In this document: piece by piece, positions 45,901 to 55,232 of the stretch
How positions within the stretch are numbered: the first letter of the stretch is position 1
How the letters are laid out: each line of letters opens with the position of its first letter
Program-made: the position numbers and the translations under genes
The notes under the pieces: generated by a model
Database searches by the model: none
Told to the model about the DNA's origin: nothing
The model's input: the letters and a program-made list of their open reading frames with translations, nothing else
NCBI GenBank assembly: GCA_029247315.1
Contig: JAQWLM010000002.1
Span: forward strand, 1 to 64,000
Source of the DNA: AAA164-E04 sp014239995
GTDB lineage: Bacteria; Verrucomicrobiota; Verrucomicrobiia; Limisphaerales; AAA164-E04
DNA length: 64,000 bases
Direction of reading: 5' to 3'

Positions 45901-47840
45901 GGGCTCAGGTAAGTATAGCCAGAAAGACCGTGATCGTAATCACGAAGCAATCGCATTCCCTCACTCGGTTTCATTTGATCGGCTTTAATTGCCTTGTCCA
46001 CCTGTTTCTTCATACGTCTTTTCATTTCGTGCTGATCGTATTGCACTGAGGCGAGGGCAAGTCCAACTGTGCTCCCCTCGATGACTTCTTCCACATAGTA
46101 TCCACAGGGTTCATCGGGATCCAGAAAGACATGGACTTCATTCACCCTTCCAAAAAGGTTGTGGAGGTCTCCCATGATGTCCTGATAGGCACCCATGAGA
46201 AAAAAGCCAAGGTAATAGTCATGTGTGAGCTCACCCTTTTCATCGATTGCGATATCGTGCAACGGCAAGGTGTTGTTGGTATCTTCAAAAGCGATAAAAC
46301 GGTCTACTTTACCATCAGAATCACAAGTAATATCCACTAGAGTGCCCTCGCAGCAAGGCTCATCTTCGAGTCGATGGATCGGCATGATGGGGAAGAGTTG
46401 GCCAAGCGCCCAATGATCAAGCAACGATTGAAAAACGCTGAAATTGCATAAGTACTGACCACTGAGGTGATCCTTCAATTGCCTGATTTCCTCGGGAACA
46501 TGGGCCTTGCCTCGATAACTCTCCAGCACACTTCGGCCAATTTCCCAGAAAAGCGTTTCTATCTTGGCCTTGTCCTTCAGTTCAAGCAGTCCCAGCGTAA
46601 ACATGTTGTAAGCATCGTCCTTGCGCTCAAGGGCATCATGGTAAGCCTCCAGTTTGTTGAGTGTTCCAAGGTTGGCCCGAATTTCGAGCAACTCCTGAAC
46701 CAAGGCATGCTCCTGGTCACCATATTCAAGATGATGCGCCGGAGAATCCTTCTGGATCGTTCCAAGCACCTCCACAATAAGCACACTGTGGTGGGCCACG
46801 ATGGCACGGCCGCTCTCACTGGTGATTTCAGGATGCGGCACTTTCTCGGCATCACAGACATTGGCCAGATAGTAGACGATATCGTTCGCGTATTCCTGAA
46901 GGCTATAGTTGGTTGAACTCTCAAACGCCGTACAGCTGCCGTCATAGTCTACCCCCAACCCCCCACCTACATCCACTGTTTCGATCTTGAACCCGAGTTT
47001 ATAAAGCTTGGCGTAAAGTCGCCCCGCTTCCTGTGTCGCCTTCTTGAAAGTCAGAATATCAGGAACCTGCGAACCAATATGAAAATGCAAAAGCTTGAAA
47101 CAGTGACACAGATCCTCTTCGATCAGGAGTTCTGTTGCAGCCACCAGCTCACTGGTACTAAGGCCGAATTTGGCATTCTCTCCAGCACTTTCTGCCCATT
47201 TTCCTGTTCCCTTACTGAGCAACCGAGCTCGAATCCCAATCATCGGCTCGACTCCCACCTTCCTGGAGATAATGATGATCTGCCGGAGTTCCTCCATCTT
47301 CTCGACGACAAGGATCACACGCTTGTTCAGTTTGATACCCATGAGTGCCATGTGAATAAAACCTGGGTCCTTGCAACCGTTACAAATCATCAAGCTGTCG
47401 CTCGCATCCTGAAGCGACATGGCGGCAAACAGTTCGGGCTTACTGCCAACCTCCAGTCCCATACGGAATGGTTTACCTGCATCCAGGATCTCCTCGACCA
47501 CCTCGCGAAGCTGGTTGACCTTGACAGGAAAAACACCCCGATAGGCATTCCGATACTCACATTCCTGAATAGCTTTCTGAAAAGCGTGATTGATGGTTGC
47601 CACGCGATGCCGCAAGATATCCTGAAACCGTATGAGGATGGGAAACTTCAACCCCCTGGACTTAGCTTCAGCCACGATGTCCATCAAATCAACGGAAGCC
47701 CCAGCCTCCTGAAGGGGGTGCGCAATGACATGACCTTTCGGGCTGATACCAAAGTAGTTGGCGCCCCATCGATTGATATGATACAGCTCGCTGGCCTCCT
47801 CAACTGACCAAGATCTGAATGATTCCTTTACATTACTCAT
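45897..47840 (-). CDS. speA: Biosynthetic arginine decarboxylase SpeA
   Basis: SpeA makes agmatine from arginine with pyridoxal phosphate, the first step of one polyamine route. The 647-aa size and the sequence match the biosynthetic (fold III) enzyme: VFPVKVNQLREVVEEI with the PLP Lys, GLEVGSKPEL, KFGLSTSELVAA, FHIGSQV, VDVGGGLGVDYDG and the ESGRAIVAHHSV block. The C terminus has the GYYVEEVIEGSTVG region. The ATG at 47840 (MSNVKES) matches family starts better than the one at 47861. No agmatinase or agmatine deiminase lies nearby; a membrane protein gene overlaps its end. Confidence 0.94.
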   Translation of the reverse strand: MSNVKESFRSWSVEEASELYHINRWGANYFGISPKGHVIAHPLQEAGASVDLMDIVAEAKSRGLKFPILIRFQDILRHRVATINHAFQKAIQECEYRNAYRGVFPVKVNQLREVVEEILDAGKPFRMGLEVGSKPELFAAMSLQDASDSLMICNGCKDPGFIHMALMGIKLNKRVILVVEKMEELRQIIIISRKVGVEPMIGIRARLLSKGTGKWAESAGENAKFGLSTSELVAATELLIEEDLCHCFKLLHFHIGSQVPDILTFKKATQEAGRLYAKLYKLGFKIETVDVGGGLGVDYDGSCTAFESSTNYSLQEYANDIVYYLANVCDAEKVPHPEITSESGRAIVAHHSVLIVEVLGTIQKDSPAHHLEYGDQEHALVQELLEIRANLGTLNKLEAYHDALERKDDAYNMFTLGLLELKDKAKIETLFWEIGRSVLESYRGKAHVPEEIRQLKDHLSGQYLCNFSVFQSLLDHWALGQLFPIMPIHRLEDEPCCEGTLVDITCDSDGKVDRFIAFEDTNNTLPLHDIAIDEKGELTHDYYLGFFLMGAYQDIMGDLHNLFGRVNEVHVFLDPDEPCGYYVEEVIEGSTVGLALASVQYDQHEMKRRMKKQVDKAIKADQMKPSEGMRLLRDYDHGLSGYTYLSP

Positions 47841-47960
47841 TGCCTTCACTCTAAACTGCACCGCACTATATCGGTGGCACTGGGGAATTCAATAACCGGT
47901 ATGATTAATTTTGAAGGCCGTATTCTGAATCCATCAGCCACTTGGGTCTGCATTTGAGAA

Positions 47961-48722
47961 ATGAAAAAAGTTAATCTCAAAACGATTGTGGGAGATTGCA
48001 ATCAGGAGCTGCGAATTGGCGCTATCGAGGACTGGCCCGGTGCCGTCAACGGGCTTCAAGTTGAAAATGGAGGATACGTCACACGCTTGGCCGCGGCAGT
48101 CGACGGCACCTATGCCACGGCCCGTAAGGCCGTTGATATGGGTGCCGATATGTTGCTTGTGCATCACGGTCTTTTTTGGAACAAATCTCATCCATGGACT
48201 GGACGCCGATACCATTTTATCAAGTTTCTCCTCGACAATAACCTTGCCATTTACAGTGCACACCTTCCCCTCGATGTTCATCCAACCCTCGGTAACAATA
48301 TTCAATTGTTCCGCGCTTTGGGATTGCAGAGAGAAAAACCTTTTTTCAACGATAAAGGAAGATTCCTGGGTATACGCACAAGCAAACGGATAGAACGCCA
48401 GGCACTGGTAGATAAACTGCATGGCATCCTTGGAAACAAGGTCACACTGTTACCAGGAGGGCCGGAAACTTGCCGCCATATAGGGATCGTCACAGGCGGT
48501 GCGGGGGCCGAAATGGAACTTGCTGCCAGGGAGGGCGTGGATACATTCATCACTGGCGAGGGACCTCATTGGACATATGCCCTGGCTGAGGAACGTGGTA
48601 TCAATGTGCTTTACGGAGGCCACTACGCCACAGAGACATTCGGGGTGAAGGCACTGGCCGATTTTTTGTCTTCCCGTCACGGTATACCCTGGGACTTTAT
48701 CGATTATCCTACCGGCCTTTAG
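47961..48722 (+). CDS. Nif3-like dinuclear metal-centre protein
   Basis: This is a 253-aa protein of the Nif3/YbgI family (GTP cyclohydrolase 1 type 2-like), which forms hexamers with a two-metal site. The family landmarks are present: DWPGAVNGLQVE, AAVDGTYATARKAVDMGADMLLVHHGLFW with the metal His pair, YSAHLPLDVHPTLGNN, FITGEGPHWTYALAEERGINVLYGGHYATE with the last metal ligands. The ATG at 47961 is 120 bases from the divergent speA start. The cellular function of the family remains unsettled. Confidence 0.9.
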   Translation: MKKVNLKTIVGDCNQELRIGAIEDWPGAVNGLQVENGGYVTRLAAAVDGTYATARKAVDMGADMLLVHHGLFWNKSHPWTGRRYHFIKFLLDNNLAIYSAHLPLDVHPTLGNNIQLFRALGLQREKPFFNDKGRFLGIRTSKRIERQALVDKLHGILGNKVTLLPGGPETCRHIGIVTGGAGAEMELAAREGVDTFITGEGPHWTYALAEERGINVLYGGHYATETFGVKALADFLSSRHGIPWDFIDYPTGL

Positions 48723-48772
48723 CAAGCGCCTGGTCTGGAACCGCGCGAAAATGCCCTCCCGGACTGAAACGA

Positions 48773-50173
48773 CTAGTAGACATCACCCAACAGAGGATCC
48801 GAAACCTGCTGCATTTTCAGGGCAAGCAAGTCGGCAAGGGAAGCACGCACCGTGGCAAATCTGGATTGACGATACAGGTTACGGGTTTCATCTGGATCCT
48901 CCTCAAGGTTGTAAAGCTCGTCCATGAAATGAGTCTTGAAATGGCGTACCAATTTCCATTTCTTGGTGCGAATCATGCGCATGTATGCAAGGCCGTTGTT
49001 GTGAAGGTCATACTGCCCAAAAATAAATCTTCTCGCCACATGGGATTCCCCCATCACAAGCCCACTGAGATCGTGACCTTCCTGTTCATACCCATCAGGC
49101 ATTGGAATCTGCAACATACCCAGAACAGAGGCAAACATATCGACTTGCGATACAAGCTCATCGATACGCTTTCCAGGTTGAATCACCCCGGGCCAGCGCA
49201 TGATCCATGGAACTCGAATGGAGTATTCAAACATGTTGGGACGCTTGGGCCCCCTCACTCCACCAGCGTACCAATGGGCATTTCCTTTATGCCTCAAACC
49301 GTGATGCCCAATCATGTAACCATGGTCGCTGGTAAAGAGAACAATCGTCTCTGATGCAAGATTCAACTGGTCCAGATGAAGAAGGATCCGACCCAAGTTG
49401 CGATCCACCGAACGAACGCTTGCATGATACTCCCTGGTCCACTTTTTGAGCTGGCTGGTGTTCATGGCAGAGGCCTCTGGCAGTGAAGGGTCAAGTGACT
49501 CAAAAACGGCGGCATCTGAATCGGGCACAGGTGCGTATGGCGCGTGGGGTTCCCTGAAGTGCAGGAGCAAGGCAAAAGGACGTCGCTGATGCTCCTCGAT
49601 GAAGGCCAAGGCGTCATCGGTTAACAGATCGGCGCCATACCCTTCAAAGCGGCGAGTGACACCCTGCCGTTCAAGCATCGGATGCATGGGTGTGTTACCT
49701 CCACCAAGAAAGCCAAAAAAATGATCGAATCCTCGCCTTTTGGGATGAAAAGGCGGTTGGTCTCCCAGATGCCATTTACCAATCAAACCAGTGGAATAAC
49801 CGTGCTTCTGTAAAACCTCAGGCCAAGTGGGAAGGTGCTCAGGCAACCCCAGACCGGCTGCAGCCTCGGAAGGTGCAATCCAATCCGTGATACCAATCTG
49901 GGTAGGGTATTTTCCGGTAAGATAGGTTGCCCTGCTGGGAGAGCATACCGGCGAGCATACAAAGGCACGGGAAAACAAGATACCCTCTCTGGCTAAACGA
50001 TCCATATGAGGCGTCATGGGATCACTGTTCCCGTAGGCACCCAAAGACCAAGTTGCCTGGTCATCGGTAACAATGGCAATGATGTTGGTTTTCGAGGCTT
50101 GGAGAGGGATGATGATGGAGAAGATGCCCGAGACCAAGAGACACCAGGCACGGGGACGTAGTGAGGATTTCAC
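48773..50173 (-). CDS. Exported sulfatase
   Basis: This is a type I sulfatase, needing formylglycine. From the chosen GTG the signal peptide covers about residues 1-26 (LLVSGIFSIIIPLQA). The N-terminal metal Asp pair lies in AIVTDDQATWS; the modification site is CSPSR with the key Cys at residue 77, followed by ATYLTGKYP; GKWHLGDQPPFHPKRRGFDHFFG and LFTSDHGYMIGHHG complete the active site. The longest frame starts at 50260, but AGGG eight bases before the GTG at 50173 and the position of the signal peptide favour the shorter form. It is closer to heparan-type (N-sulfoglucosamine) and PVC sulfatases than to bacterial arylsulfatases; the substrate is unknown. Confidence 0.92.
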   Translation of the reverse strand: MKSSLRPRAWCLLVSGIFSIIIPLQASKTNIIAIVTDDQATWSLGAYGNSDPMTPHMDRLAREGILFSRAFVCSPVCSPSRATYLTGKYPTQIGITDWIAPSEAAAGLGLPEHLPTWPEVLQKHGYSTGLIGKWHLGDQPPFHPKRRGFDHFFGFLGGGNTPMHPMLERQGVTRRFEGYGADLLTDDALAFIEEHQRRPFALLLHFREPHAPYAPVPDSDAAVFESLDPSLPEASAMNTSQLKKWTREYHASVRSVDRNLGRILLHLDQLNLASETIVLFTSDHGYMIGHHGLRHKGNAHWYAGGVRGPKRPNMFEYSIRVPWIMRWPGVIQPGKRIDELVSQVDMFASVLGMLQIPMPDGYEQEGHDLSGLVMGESHVARRFIFGQYDLHNNGLAYMRMIRTKKWKLVRHFKTHFMDELYNLEEDPDETRNLYRQSRFATVRASLADLLALKMQQVSDPLLGDVY

Positions 50174-50568
50174 AGACAAGACCCTAAATTCGTTTGTCAG
50201 TCGCGGGAAGGAAAAAACAGCCAACTGGAAAAAAAACGAAAACCTGAACTTTGGATCCATTGCCTATCGGCAAGATCGTTTTTTCACTCCAAATCCACAC
50301 GATCCCTGAGAGGGATCTCCACCGAGTCTTGAGCGCTCCGACATGCCCTTCAAAGAAGAAGTAATCGATTGGTAGGCATGAACAAAAAGAGACAGTTTGT
50401 CTTTTTTTGTTCATATTATCGCTTTTAGCGCAGATATTTCCGTCAAATAGGACGACGCATGATCTATGGCACATTCACCTTATTTGCCCAACATAATGAA
50501 GAGGTAGGTGATCATCATATGGAGAGTCCCACTTGGTCTGAGCATGGCAAACAACCGACAAAGATCCA
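50174..50568. other. 395-base stretch between sulfatase and PP2C gene, two hairpins
   Basis: No gene recognised. A short perfect hairpin (GATCCCT/AGGGATC, 50301-50317) lies in the sulfatase leader, and a long palindrome lies at 50378-50414 (listed separately). Confidence 0.6.
50378..50414 (-). terminator. Long palindrome, probably a terminator after the PP2C gene
   Basis: Two 17-base arms starting ATGAACAAAAA and ending TTTTTGTTCAT pair with only one G-T wobble around a 3-base loop. It lies 155 bases after the PP2C stop. The stem is AT-rich and itself holds the T runs, so it may work as a terminator in either direction. Confidence 0.5.
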
Positions 50569-51411
50569 TCACTGACTGATATCAACAATGATGGCAGTGA
50601 TGTTGTCTTTGCCAGAGGCGTCAAAGGCTTCCTTGACAAGTCGTTGGGCGGGATTAAGACCTTGAAGATAACTAGGCGGGGTTAAAATGAGCCTTGCGAC
50701 AGTATGTGCGGTAAGGCATTCGGTGACACCATCCGTGGCAAAAATAAGTTTGTCCCCCTTGCTCAAGGGAATTTTACCCAACTGGGGTTGATCAAAGCTC
50801 TGGTCCCCACCGATGGACCTCTCCAGAATGTGCTGGGCGGCATGATGCTTGGCCTCTTGAGGTGAAAGACTACCCTCTCTCACACGACGCGCTGCCATCG
50901 TGTGATCGTCAGTCAACTGAAGCATGACTCCCTTGTCTGGAATGTGAAAGATACGACTATCGCCCAAATGCGCAAAGTAGAGATGCTCGTCAAAAACCCA
51001 CCCGATACTCAAGGTGGCACCCATGTCATTGCATTCCTGATAGTTCCCTGAAACCCTCACTAGGGTCCGGTGGATCTCCTCACAGAAGGAACCCAGAAGC
51101 TTGATGGGATCCATGTTCAAGTCCCTTTTCCCTTGATGAAATGTCCTTGAAATCAAACCTGAAATCGGTTTTAGAGTCGATTGACTGGCATATTGACCCG
51201 CTTTCGCACCACCGATACCATCACTGACCGCAAAGATGAAGTGACGGTCCTTGAGCTGAGCTTGACCCTCTGTCCCCAAGTAGCAAAGCTCACGCATGTC
51301 GAACGTCAAGAGAAGAAAAGAATCCTCGTTTTTAGAACGATACCTACCAGGGCTGGTCTGGGCAGTCCAACTCAGTTTTTGTATGGAGGGAGGTGGAATG
51401 TGAGAACTCAT
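50569..51411 (-). CDS. PP2C-family Ser/Thr protein phosphatase
   Basis: This is a 280-aa cytoplasmic metal-dependent phosphatase. The PP2C motifs are in order: R-x-x-NED in YRSKNEDSFLLL (metal Asp), FAVSDGIGGAKAG, GATLSIGWVF, HLGDSRIF, LTDDHT and LIFATDGVTECL, closing with DNITAIIVDIS. It contains all expected metal-binding Asp residues. The start overlaps the stop of the mini-kinase gene by four bases, so kinase and phosphatase are probably made together. Bacterial PP2C enzymes of this type remove phosphates placed by Ser/Thr kinases. Confidence 0.92.
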   Translation of the reverse strand: MSSHIPPPSIQKLSWTAQTSPGRYRSKNEDSFLLLTFDMRELCYLGTEGQAQLKDRHFIFAVSDGIGGAKAGQYASQSTLKPISGLISRTFHQGKRDLNMDPIKLLGSFCEEIHRTLVRVSGNYQECNDMGATLSIGWVFDEHLYFAHLGDSRIFHIPDKGVMLQLTDDHTMAARRVREGSLSPQEAKHHAAQHILERSIGGDQSFDQPQLGKIPLSKGDKLIFATDGVTECLTAHTVARLILTPPSYLQGLNPAQRLVKEAFDASGKDNITAIIVDISQ

Positions 51412-51821
51412 ATTTTCAAGACATCCCTCTGAATCAGACCTTCTCCGGATTTCTTCAGAGTCGCAAATTCAAAGTCAATCACACAAAAACGGCCCAACTT
51501 TGCACTGTATGTTACATTGCGAGCAAAGGCGTCATCGTGGACAACGCCGTATCGTTTCAACTCTTCAAAAAGGGCTTTCAATTTCGAGGGACTGATGCTT
51601 TGAACGATTGCACCCACATTGCTGGTGACAAGATATAATTGATCGGGATCCATATGAAGGAGCTTTGGAACGAAATTGCAATCCTCTCGCTCCAGGTGTC
51701 GAAGAATACGGACTTCGTTATCAAAACGCTCCCTGGCAAATTGACCAGTGAATCGTTTGTGTACACGGCCATCGAATCCGATTTGCACCTTGGATCGGGG
51801 CGTATTTTTAATCTCCCGCAT
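51408..51821 (-). CDS. Miniature protein kinase-like protein, coupled to PP2C
   Basis: This is only 137 aa, yet it keeps much of a protein kinase core: a VHKRF Lys (ATP contact) and an Glu in FDNEVRILRHLE at the N terminus, an HDDAFARNV catalytic loop (H-x-D-x4-N) and VIDFEFA in place of the DFG. There is no glycine-rich loop in the usual form, and the C lobe is nearly missing. Kinases of the Bud32/RIO type are the closest in pattern. It starts at a good ATG (GGA six bases ahead) and overlaps the PP2C gene. It may be an active minimal kinase, a pseudokinase that guides the phosphatase, or a truncated gene. Confidence 0.75.
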   Translation of the reverse strand: MREIKNTPRSKVQIGFDGRVHKRFTGQFARERFDNEVRILRHLEREDCNFVPKLLHMDPDQLYLVTSNVGAIVQSISPSKLKALFEELKRYGVVHDDAFARNVTYSAKLGRFCVIDFEFATLKKSGEGLIQRDVLKI

Positions 51822-51980
51822 TTGATTCCATGCTTACATGGTCCCAGGCAAATTGCCTAGCCTGTAAAAAAAAAAATTGAGAGATGGTAAGCTTTTTGCT
51901 CTACTAGATTTTCGGCCGCTGGTGACGTTGTCACGCGGTGCCTCGATTAAGCAAATGCAAATTGATGGACACATAAGACT

Positions 51981-53000
51981 ATGCCCAAATACAAACTCGA
52001 ATACATCTGGCTCGACGGTTATCAGCCCGTACCCAACCTGCGAGGCAAGACCAAGGTTATCAACGAAGCACCCCAATCCGTAGAAGACTGCCCACTATGG
52101 GGATTTGACGGAAGCTCCACCCAGCAAGCTGAAGGCAGCAATTCCGACTGCATGCTAAAACCTGTAGGGCTTTACCCTGATGCAGCCAGAGAGAACGGTT
52201 ACATCGTGATGTGCGAAGTCATGATGCCCGACTGCACCACCCCTCACCCCTCCAACTACCGTGCCACCATTCTGGATGACCCAGAAATGGAGGCTTGGTT
52301 TGGTTTGGAGCAGGAATACTTCCTGTATCACAACAAACGGCCATTGGGGTGGCCCAACGACGGATTCCCAGATCCTCAGGGTGAATATTACACCGGAGTC
52401 GGCTATGCAAATGTCGGATCCGTTGCCCGTGAAATCGTGGAACAGCATCTGGACCTTTGTCTGGATGCTGGCATCAACCACGAGGGGATCAACGCCGAGG
52501 TTGCAAAGGGGCAATGGGAGTTTCAGATTTTCTCCAAAGGATCCAAGAAGTGCGCAGATGACATCTGGGTGGCACGCTACCTCCTGCTGCGTCTTTGTGA
52601 GTCCTACAAGGTTGACGTGGAATGGCACTGCAAACCGTTTCTTGGGGATTGGAACGGATCAGGCATGCACTGCAATTTCTCCACCAAGCACATGCGTGAA
52701 GTCGGAGGCAAGGACTACTTCATGAAACTCATGGACTCCTTCGAGAAGAATATCGATGAACACATCGCTGCATACGGACCTGACAACCACCTGCGCTTGA
52801 CGGGACTTCACGAAACCCAGTCCATCGATAAGTTCAGTTGGGGTATCGCAGATCGTGGAGCATCCATTCGGGTCCCCCACAGCTTTGCCAATGACGACTA
52901 CAAGGGCTACTTGGAAGATCGACGACCAAATTCCCAGGGAGATCCTTATCAGATCTGCTCGCGCATTTTGAAAACAATCGCCGAAGTGCCAACCTCCTGA
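51981..53000 (+). CDS. glnII: Glutamine synthetase type II (GSII)
   Basis: This is the eukaryotic-type glutamine synthetase, which forms glutamine from glutamate, ammonia and ATP. Diagnostic blocks are LEYIWLDGYQ at the start, WGFDGSSTQQAEGSNSDC, WFGLEQEYFL with metal Glu residues, GINAEVAKGQWEFQI, the ATP-binding GDWNGSGMHCNFSTK and SWGIADRGASIRVP. Its 339 aa fits GSII rather than the 470-aa GSI. It stands alone; GSII lacks the adenylylation control of GSI, so control is probably transcriptional. No clear operator is seen. A terminator follows. Confidence 0.95.
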   Translation: MPKYKLEYIWLDGYQPVPNLRGKTKVINEAPQSVEDCPLWGFDGSSTQQAEGSNSDCMLKPVGLYPDAARENGYIVMCEVMMPDCTTPHPSNYRATILDDPEMEAWFGLEQEYFLYHNKRPLGWPNDGFPDPQGEYYTGVGYANVGSVAREIVEQHLDLCLDAGINHEGINAEVAKGQWEFQIFSKGSKKCADDIWVARYLLLRLCESYKVDVEWHCKPFLGDWNGSGMHCNFSTKHMREVGGKDYFMKLMDSFEKNIDEHIAAYGPDNHLRLTGLHETQSIDKFSWGIADRGASIRVPHSFANDDYKGYLEDRRPNSQGDPYQICSRILKTIAEVPTS

Positions 53001-53035
53001 ACTTCAGTGTAACCCTTACTTTTAAGTGCAACGCG

Positions 53036-53065
53036 ACCTTCTCTCCTTGGAGAGAAGGTTTTTTT
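53036..53065 (+). terminator. Rho-independent terminator after glnII
   Basis: A 9-bp stem (ACCTTCTCT / AGAGAAGGT) with a 6-base loop is followed by a run of T. It lies 35 bases after the glnII stop, between convergent genes. Confidence 0.93.
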
Positions 53066-53074
53066 GTGGAATGA

Positions 53075-53353
53075 TCAATCCTCCGTGCAAGCCAATTCCA
53101 CACCAAGCGCATCCACCCTGCGAGCCCGGTCTTCCGTGTAAAACCCCATTTTGCTCAACTTCATGCGTGTCATCTCGGAGAGTTGAGGGCTGAGCATCAA
53201 TTCAGGTGCATGATCAGCAATCCACTGGGCAAATGCCCCTGCAGATGAAGGCACATCCATTCCTGCGAATTCAGAAACACTCAGAGCTATGGTATCACTG
53301 ACATAGTGGTGTGTCACCGTGCGTAGCTGTCGAAATCGAACGATCTTGTTCAT
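53075..53353 (-). CDS. Hypothetical 92-aa protein
   Basis: This is a small soluble protein, not recognised. It begins MNKIVRFRQLRTVTHHYVSD and has a helical middle (AGAFAQWIADHAPELMLS) and an acidic end (ALGVELACTED). The gene is packed close to the glnII terminator and shows coherent codon use, so it is probably real. It is not clearly part of an operon; the upstream 250 bases hold nothing recognised. Confidence 0.6.
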   Translation of the reverse strand: MNKIVRFRQLRTVTHHYVSDTIALSVSEFAGMDVPSSAGAFAQWIADHAPELMLSPQLSEMTRMKLSKMGFYTEDRARRVDALGVELACTED

Positions 53354-53605
53354 GTCGACAGACTACTCAAAGGATCGTGGGGAAACCACTTCGGTTTACG
53401 TTGAAAACCAAGGTGCAGGACCCCCATCCCATCCTTGGATACAGAATGGAAGGAGGACTACGGCAGCCTTCGAATCAGGGACTTTCCACATTTGGCTCCT
53501 CATGGAATCATGCTCGTCAGTGGTAATCACTCATGCAAAACGAGATGACAAAGAAGCACGCCAAAAATCTTTTACATACCTCCATGTTCTGAGAGGTTTC
53601 CTGTC

Positions 53606-55075
53606 ATGCAAAACCTGACATTCGCTCTTTTGTGCCTGATAAGCGTTTTTACGATACCCACGTTGATCACTGCTGATCCTCCCAATGTGGTCTTCATCCT
53701 GGTAGATGACCTTGGTTACATGGATATCGGTGCGAACAATCCGGACACTTTTTATGAAACACCACACATTGATCGCCTTGCAAGGGAAGGGATGCGCTTC
53801 ACACAGGGATATGCCGCCAACCCTGTCTGCAGCCCAACCAGATACAGCATCATGACCGGCAAACATCCATCAAGGGTGGATGCAACCAACTTTTTCACAG
53901 GGACTCGATCCGGCCGATTCAAACCTGCACCACTCCAGAATCGCATGCCGCTTTCAGAAACCACTTTGGCCGAAGCCTACAAAAAAAAGGGGTATGCAAC
54001 CTTTTTCGCAGGCAAATGGCATCTGGGTCCCACGGCTGAATATTGGCCTGAAAAACAAGGCTTTGACATCAACAAGGGTGGATGGCGTGCTGGGGGTCCC
54101 TTTAAGGCTGGAAAATATTTTTCGCCTTACGCAAATCCACGCCTCAAAGATGGCCCTGTGGGAGAGCATCTACCTGAGCGGTTGGCAAATGAAACCATCA
54201 CGTTTATTGCCCAAAACAGAAACAAACCCTTCCTGGCTTACCTTTCGTTCTATTCAGTTCATACCCCCTTGCTGGCCCCCGAAGGCCTGATCAAAAAATA
54301 TCGAGAAAAAGCAACACGCCTTGGCTTCCTCACTGAGGAGGCTTTCGCAGATGAAGAACAAGTCTGGGCAGACGCCGTAAAACCACGCAAGGTGCGTTCC
54401 CTGCAATCACATGCTGTTTATGCGGCCATGGTGGAATCCATGGACACCAACGTCGGGAGAGTACTCAATGCGTTGCGGGATTTGGGACTCGGAAAAAAGA
54501 CGATTGTTTGTTTCACGTCAGATAACGGAGGCCTGTCTACCTCGGAGGGATTCCCAACTTCGAATCTCCCACTGCGAGGCGGTAAAGGATGGCTTTATGA
54601 AGGAGGGATCCGCATCCCCTTCATTATTAAATGGCCTGGCATGACTCGCCCCGGCAGTACAAGCGCTTTCCCCGTGGTCAGTATGGACTTCTACCCTACA
54701 CTCCTTGAACTGAGTGGTCACGATCCAATGCCGGACCAGCACCTGGACGGTATGTCACTCGCCTCAATTCTTAGAGGCGCCACACACACACAACACCGTG
54801 CACTTTTCTGGCATTATCCCCACTACAGCAACCAAGGTGGCTTTCCGGGGGGGGCCATTCGAAACGGAGACTGGAAACTGATTGAGCGCCTGGAAAATGG
54901 CCAAGCGCAGCTGTTTAACTTGCGTAATGACCTCGGTGAACAGGAGGACCTCATTGAAAAATACCCATTGCGCAGTAGACAAATGCAATCTGCTCTGCAT
55001 GCATGGTACCGGAAAGTAGACGCAAAACACCTTCAGCCAAAGGATTCTGCTGGGCCGGCACCATGGCGACCCTGA
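53606..55075 (+). CDS. Exported sulfatase (arylsulfatase type)
   Basis: This is a 489-aa type I sulfatase with a signal peptide to about residue 23. NVVFILVDDLGYMDIG gives the first metal Asp pair; the formylglycine site is CSPTR with Cys75, followed by YSIMTGKHPSR; FAGKWHLGPTAEYWPEKQGFD and CFTSDNGGLSTSEG supply the remaining active-site residues. AGAGG nine bases before the ATG is a good ribosome site. It is followed by relics of another sulfatase-like gene. The sulfated substrate is unknown; similar proteins in marine PVC bacteria act on algal polysaccharides. Confidence 0.93.
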   Translation: MQNLTFALLCLISVFTIPTLITADPPNVVFILVDDLGYMDIGANNPDTFYETPHIDRLAREGMRFTQGYAANPVCSPTRYSIMTGKHPSRVDATNFFTGTRSGRFKPAPLQNRMPLSETTLAEAYKKKGYATFFAGKWHLGPTAEYWPEKQGFDINKGGWRAGGPFKAGKYFSPYANPRLKDGPVGEHLPERLANETITFIAQNRNKPFLAYLSFYSVHTPLLAPEGLIKKYREKATRLGFLTEEAFADEEQVWADAVKPRKVRSLQSHAVYAAMVESMDTNVGRVLNALRDLGLGKKTIVCFTSDNGGLSTSEGFPTSNLPLRGGKGWLYEGGIRIPFIIKWPGMTRPGSTSAFPVVSMDFYPTLLELSGHDPMPDQHLDGMSLASILRGATHTQHRALFWHYPHYSNQGGFPGGAIRNGDWKLIERLENGQAQLFNLRNDLGEQEDLIEKYPLRSRQMQSALHAWYRKVDAKHLQPKDSAGPAPWRP

Positions 55076-55095
55076 CAAGAATATGGATAAAACAA

Positions 55096-55191
55096 TTCTT
55101 TTCACCTAACGCCGATCCTCGCCCCAAAGATGGTTCCAAGGGAGAGCATCTGCCTGAGCAACTGGTAAATGAAACCATCCGCACCCTTTAA
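55096..55191 (+). pseudogene. Relic of a second sulfatase gene
   Basis: Right after the sulfatase stop, 32 codons read FFSPNADPRPKDGSKGEHLP and on to EQLVNETIRTL, matching FSPYANPRLKDGPVGEHLP and NETITFI of the intact sulfatase upstream (about residues 170-200) but clearly diverged. Nothing else of the sulfatase is left. It is a trace of a lost tandem copy or related gene. Confidence 0.75.
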
Positions 55192-55232
55192 ATTTAACCA
55201 TGTGGATGACCTGAGCATATGACAGATGAGGT

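Noticed and set aside
53352..53618. Open frame on the plus strand between the 92-aa gene and the sulfatase
   Set aside because: It has no ribosome site, no recognisable domain and overlaps the sulfatase start in another frame.
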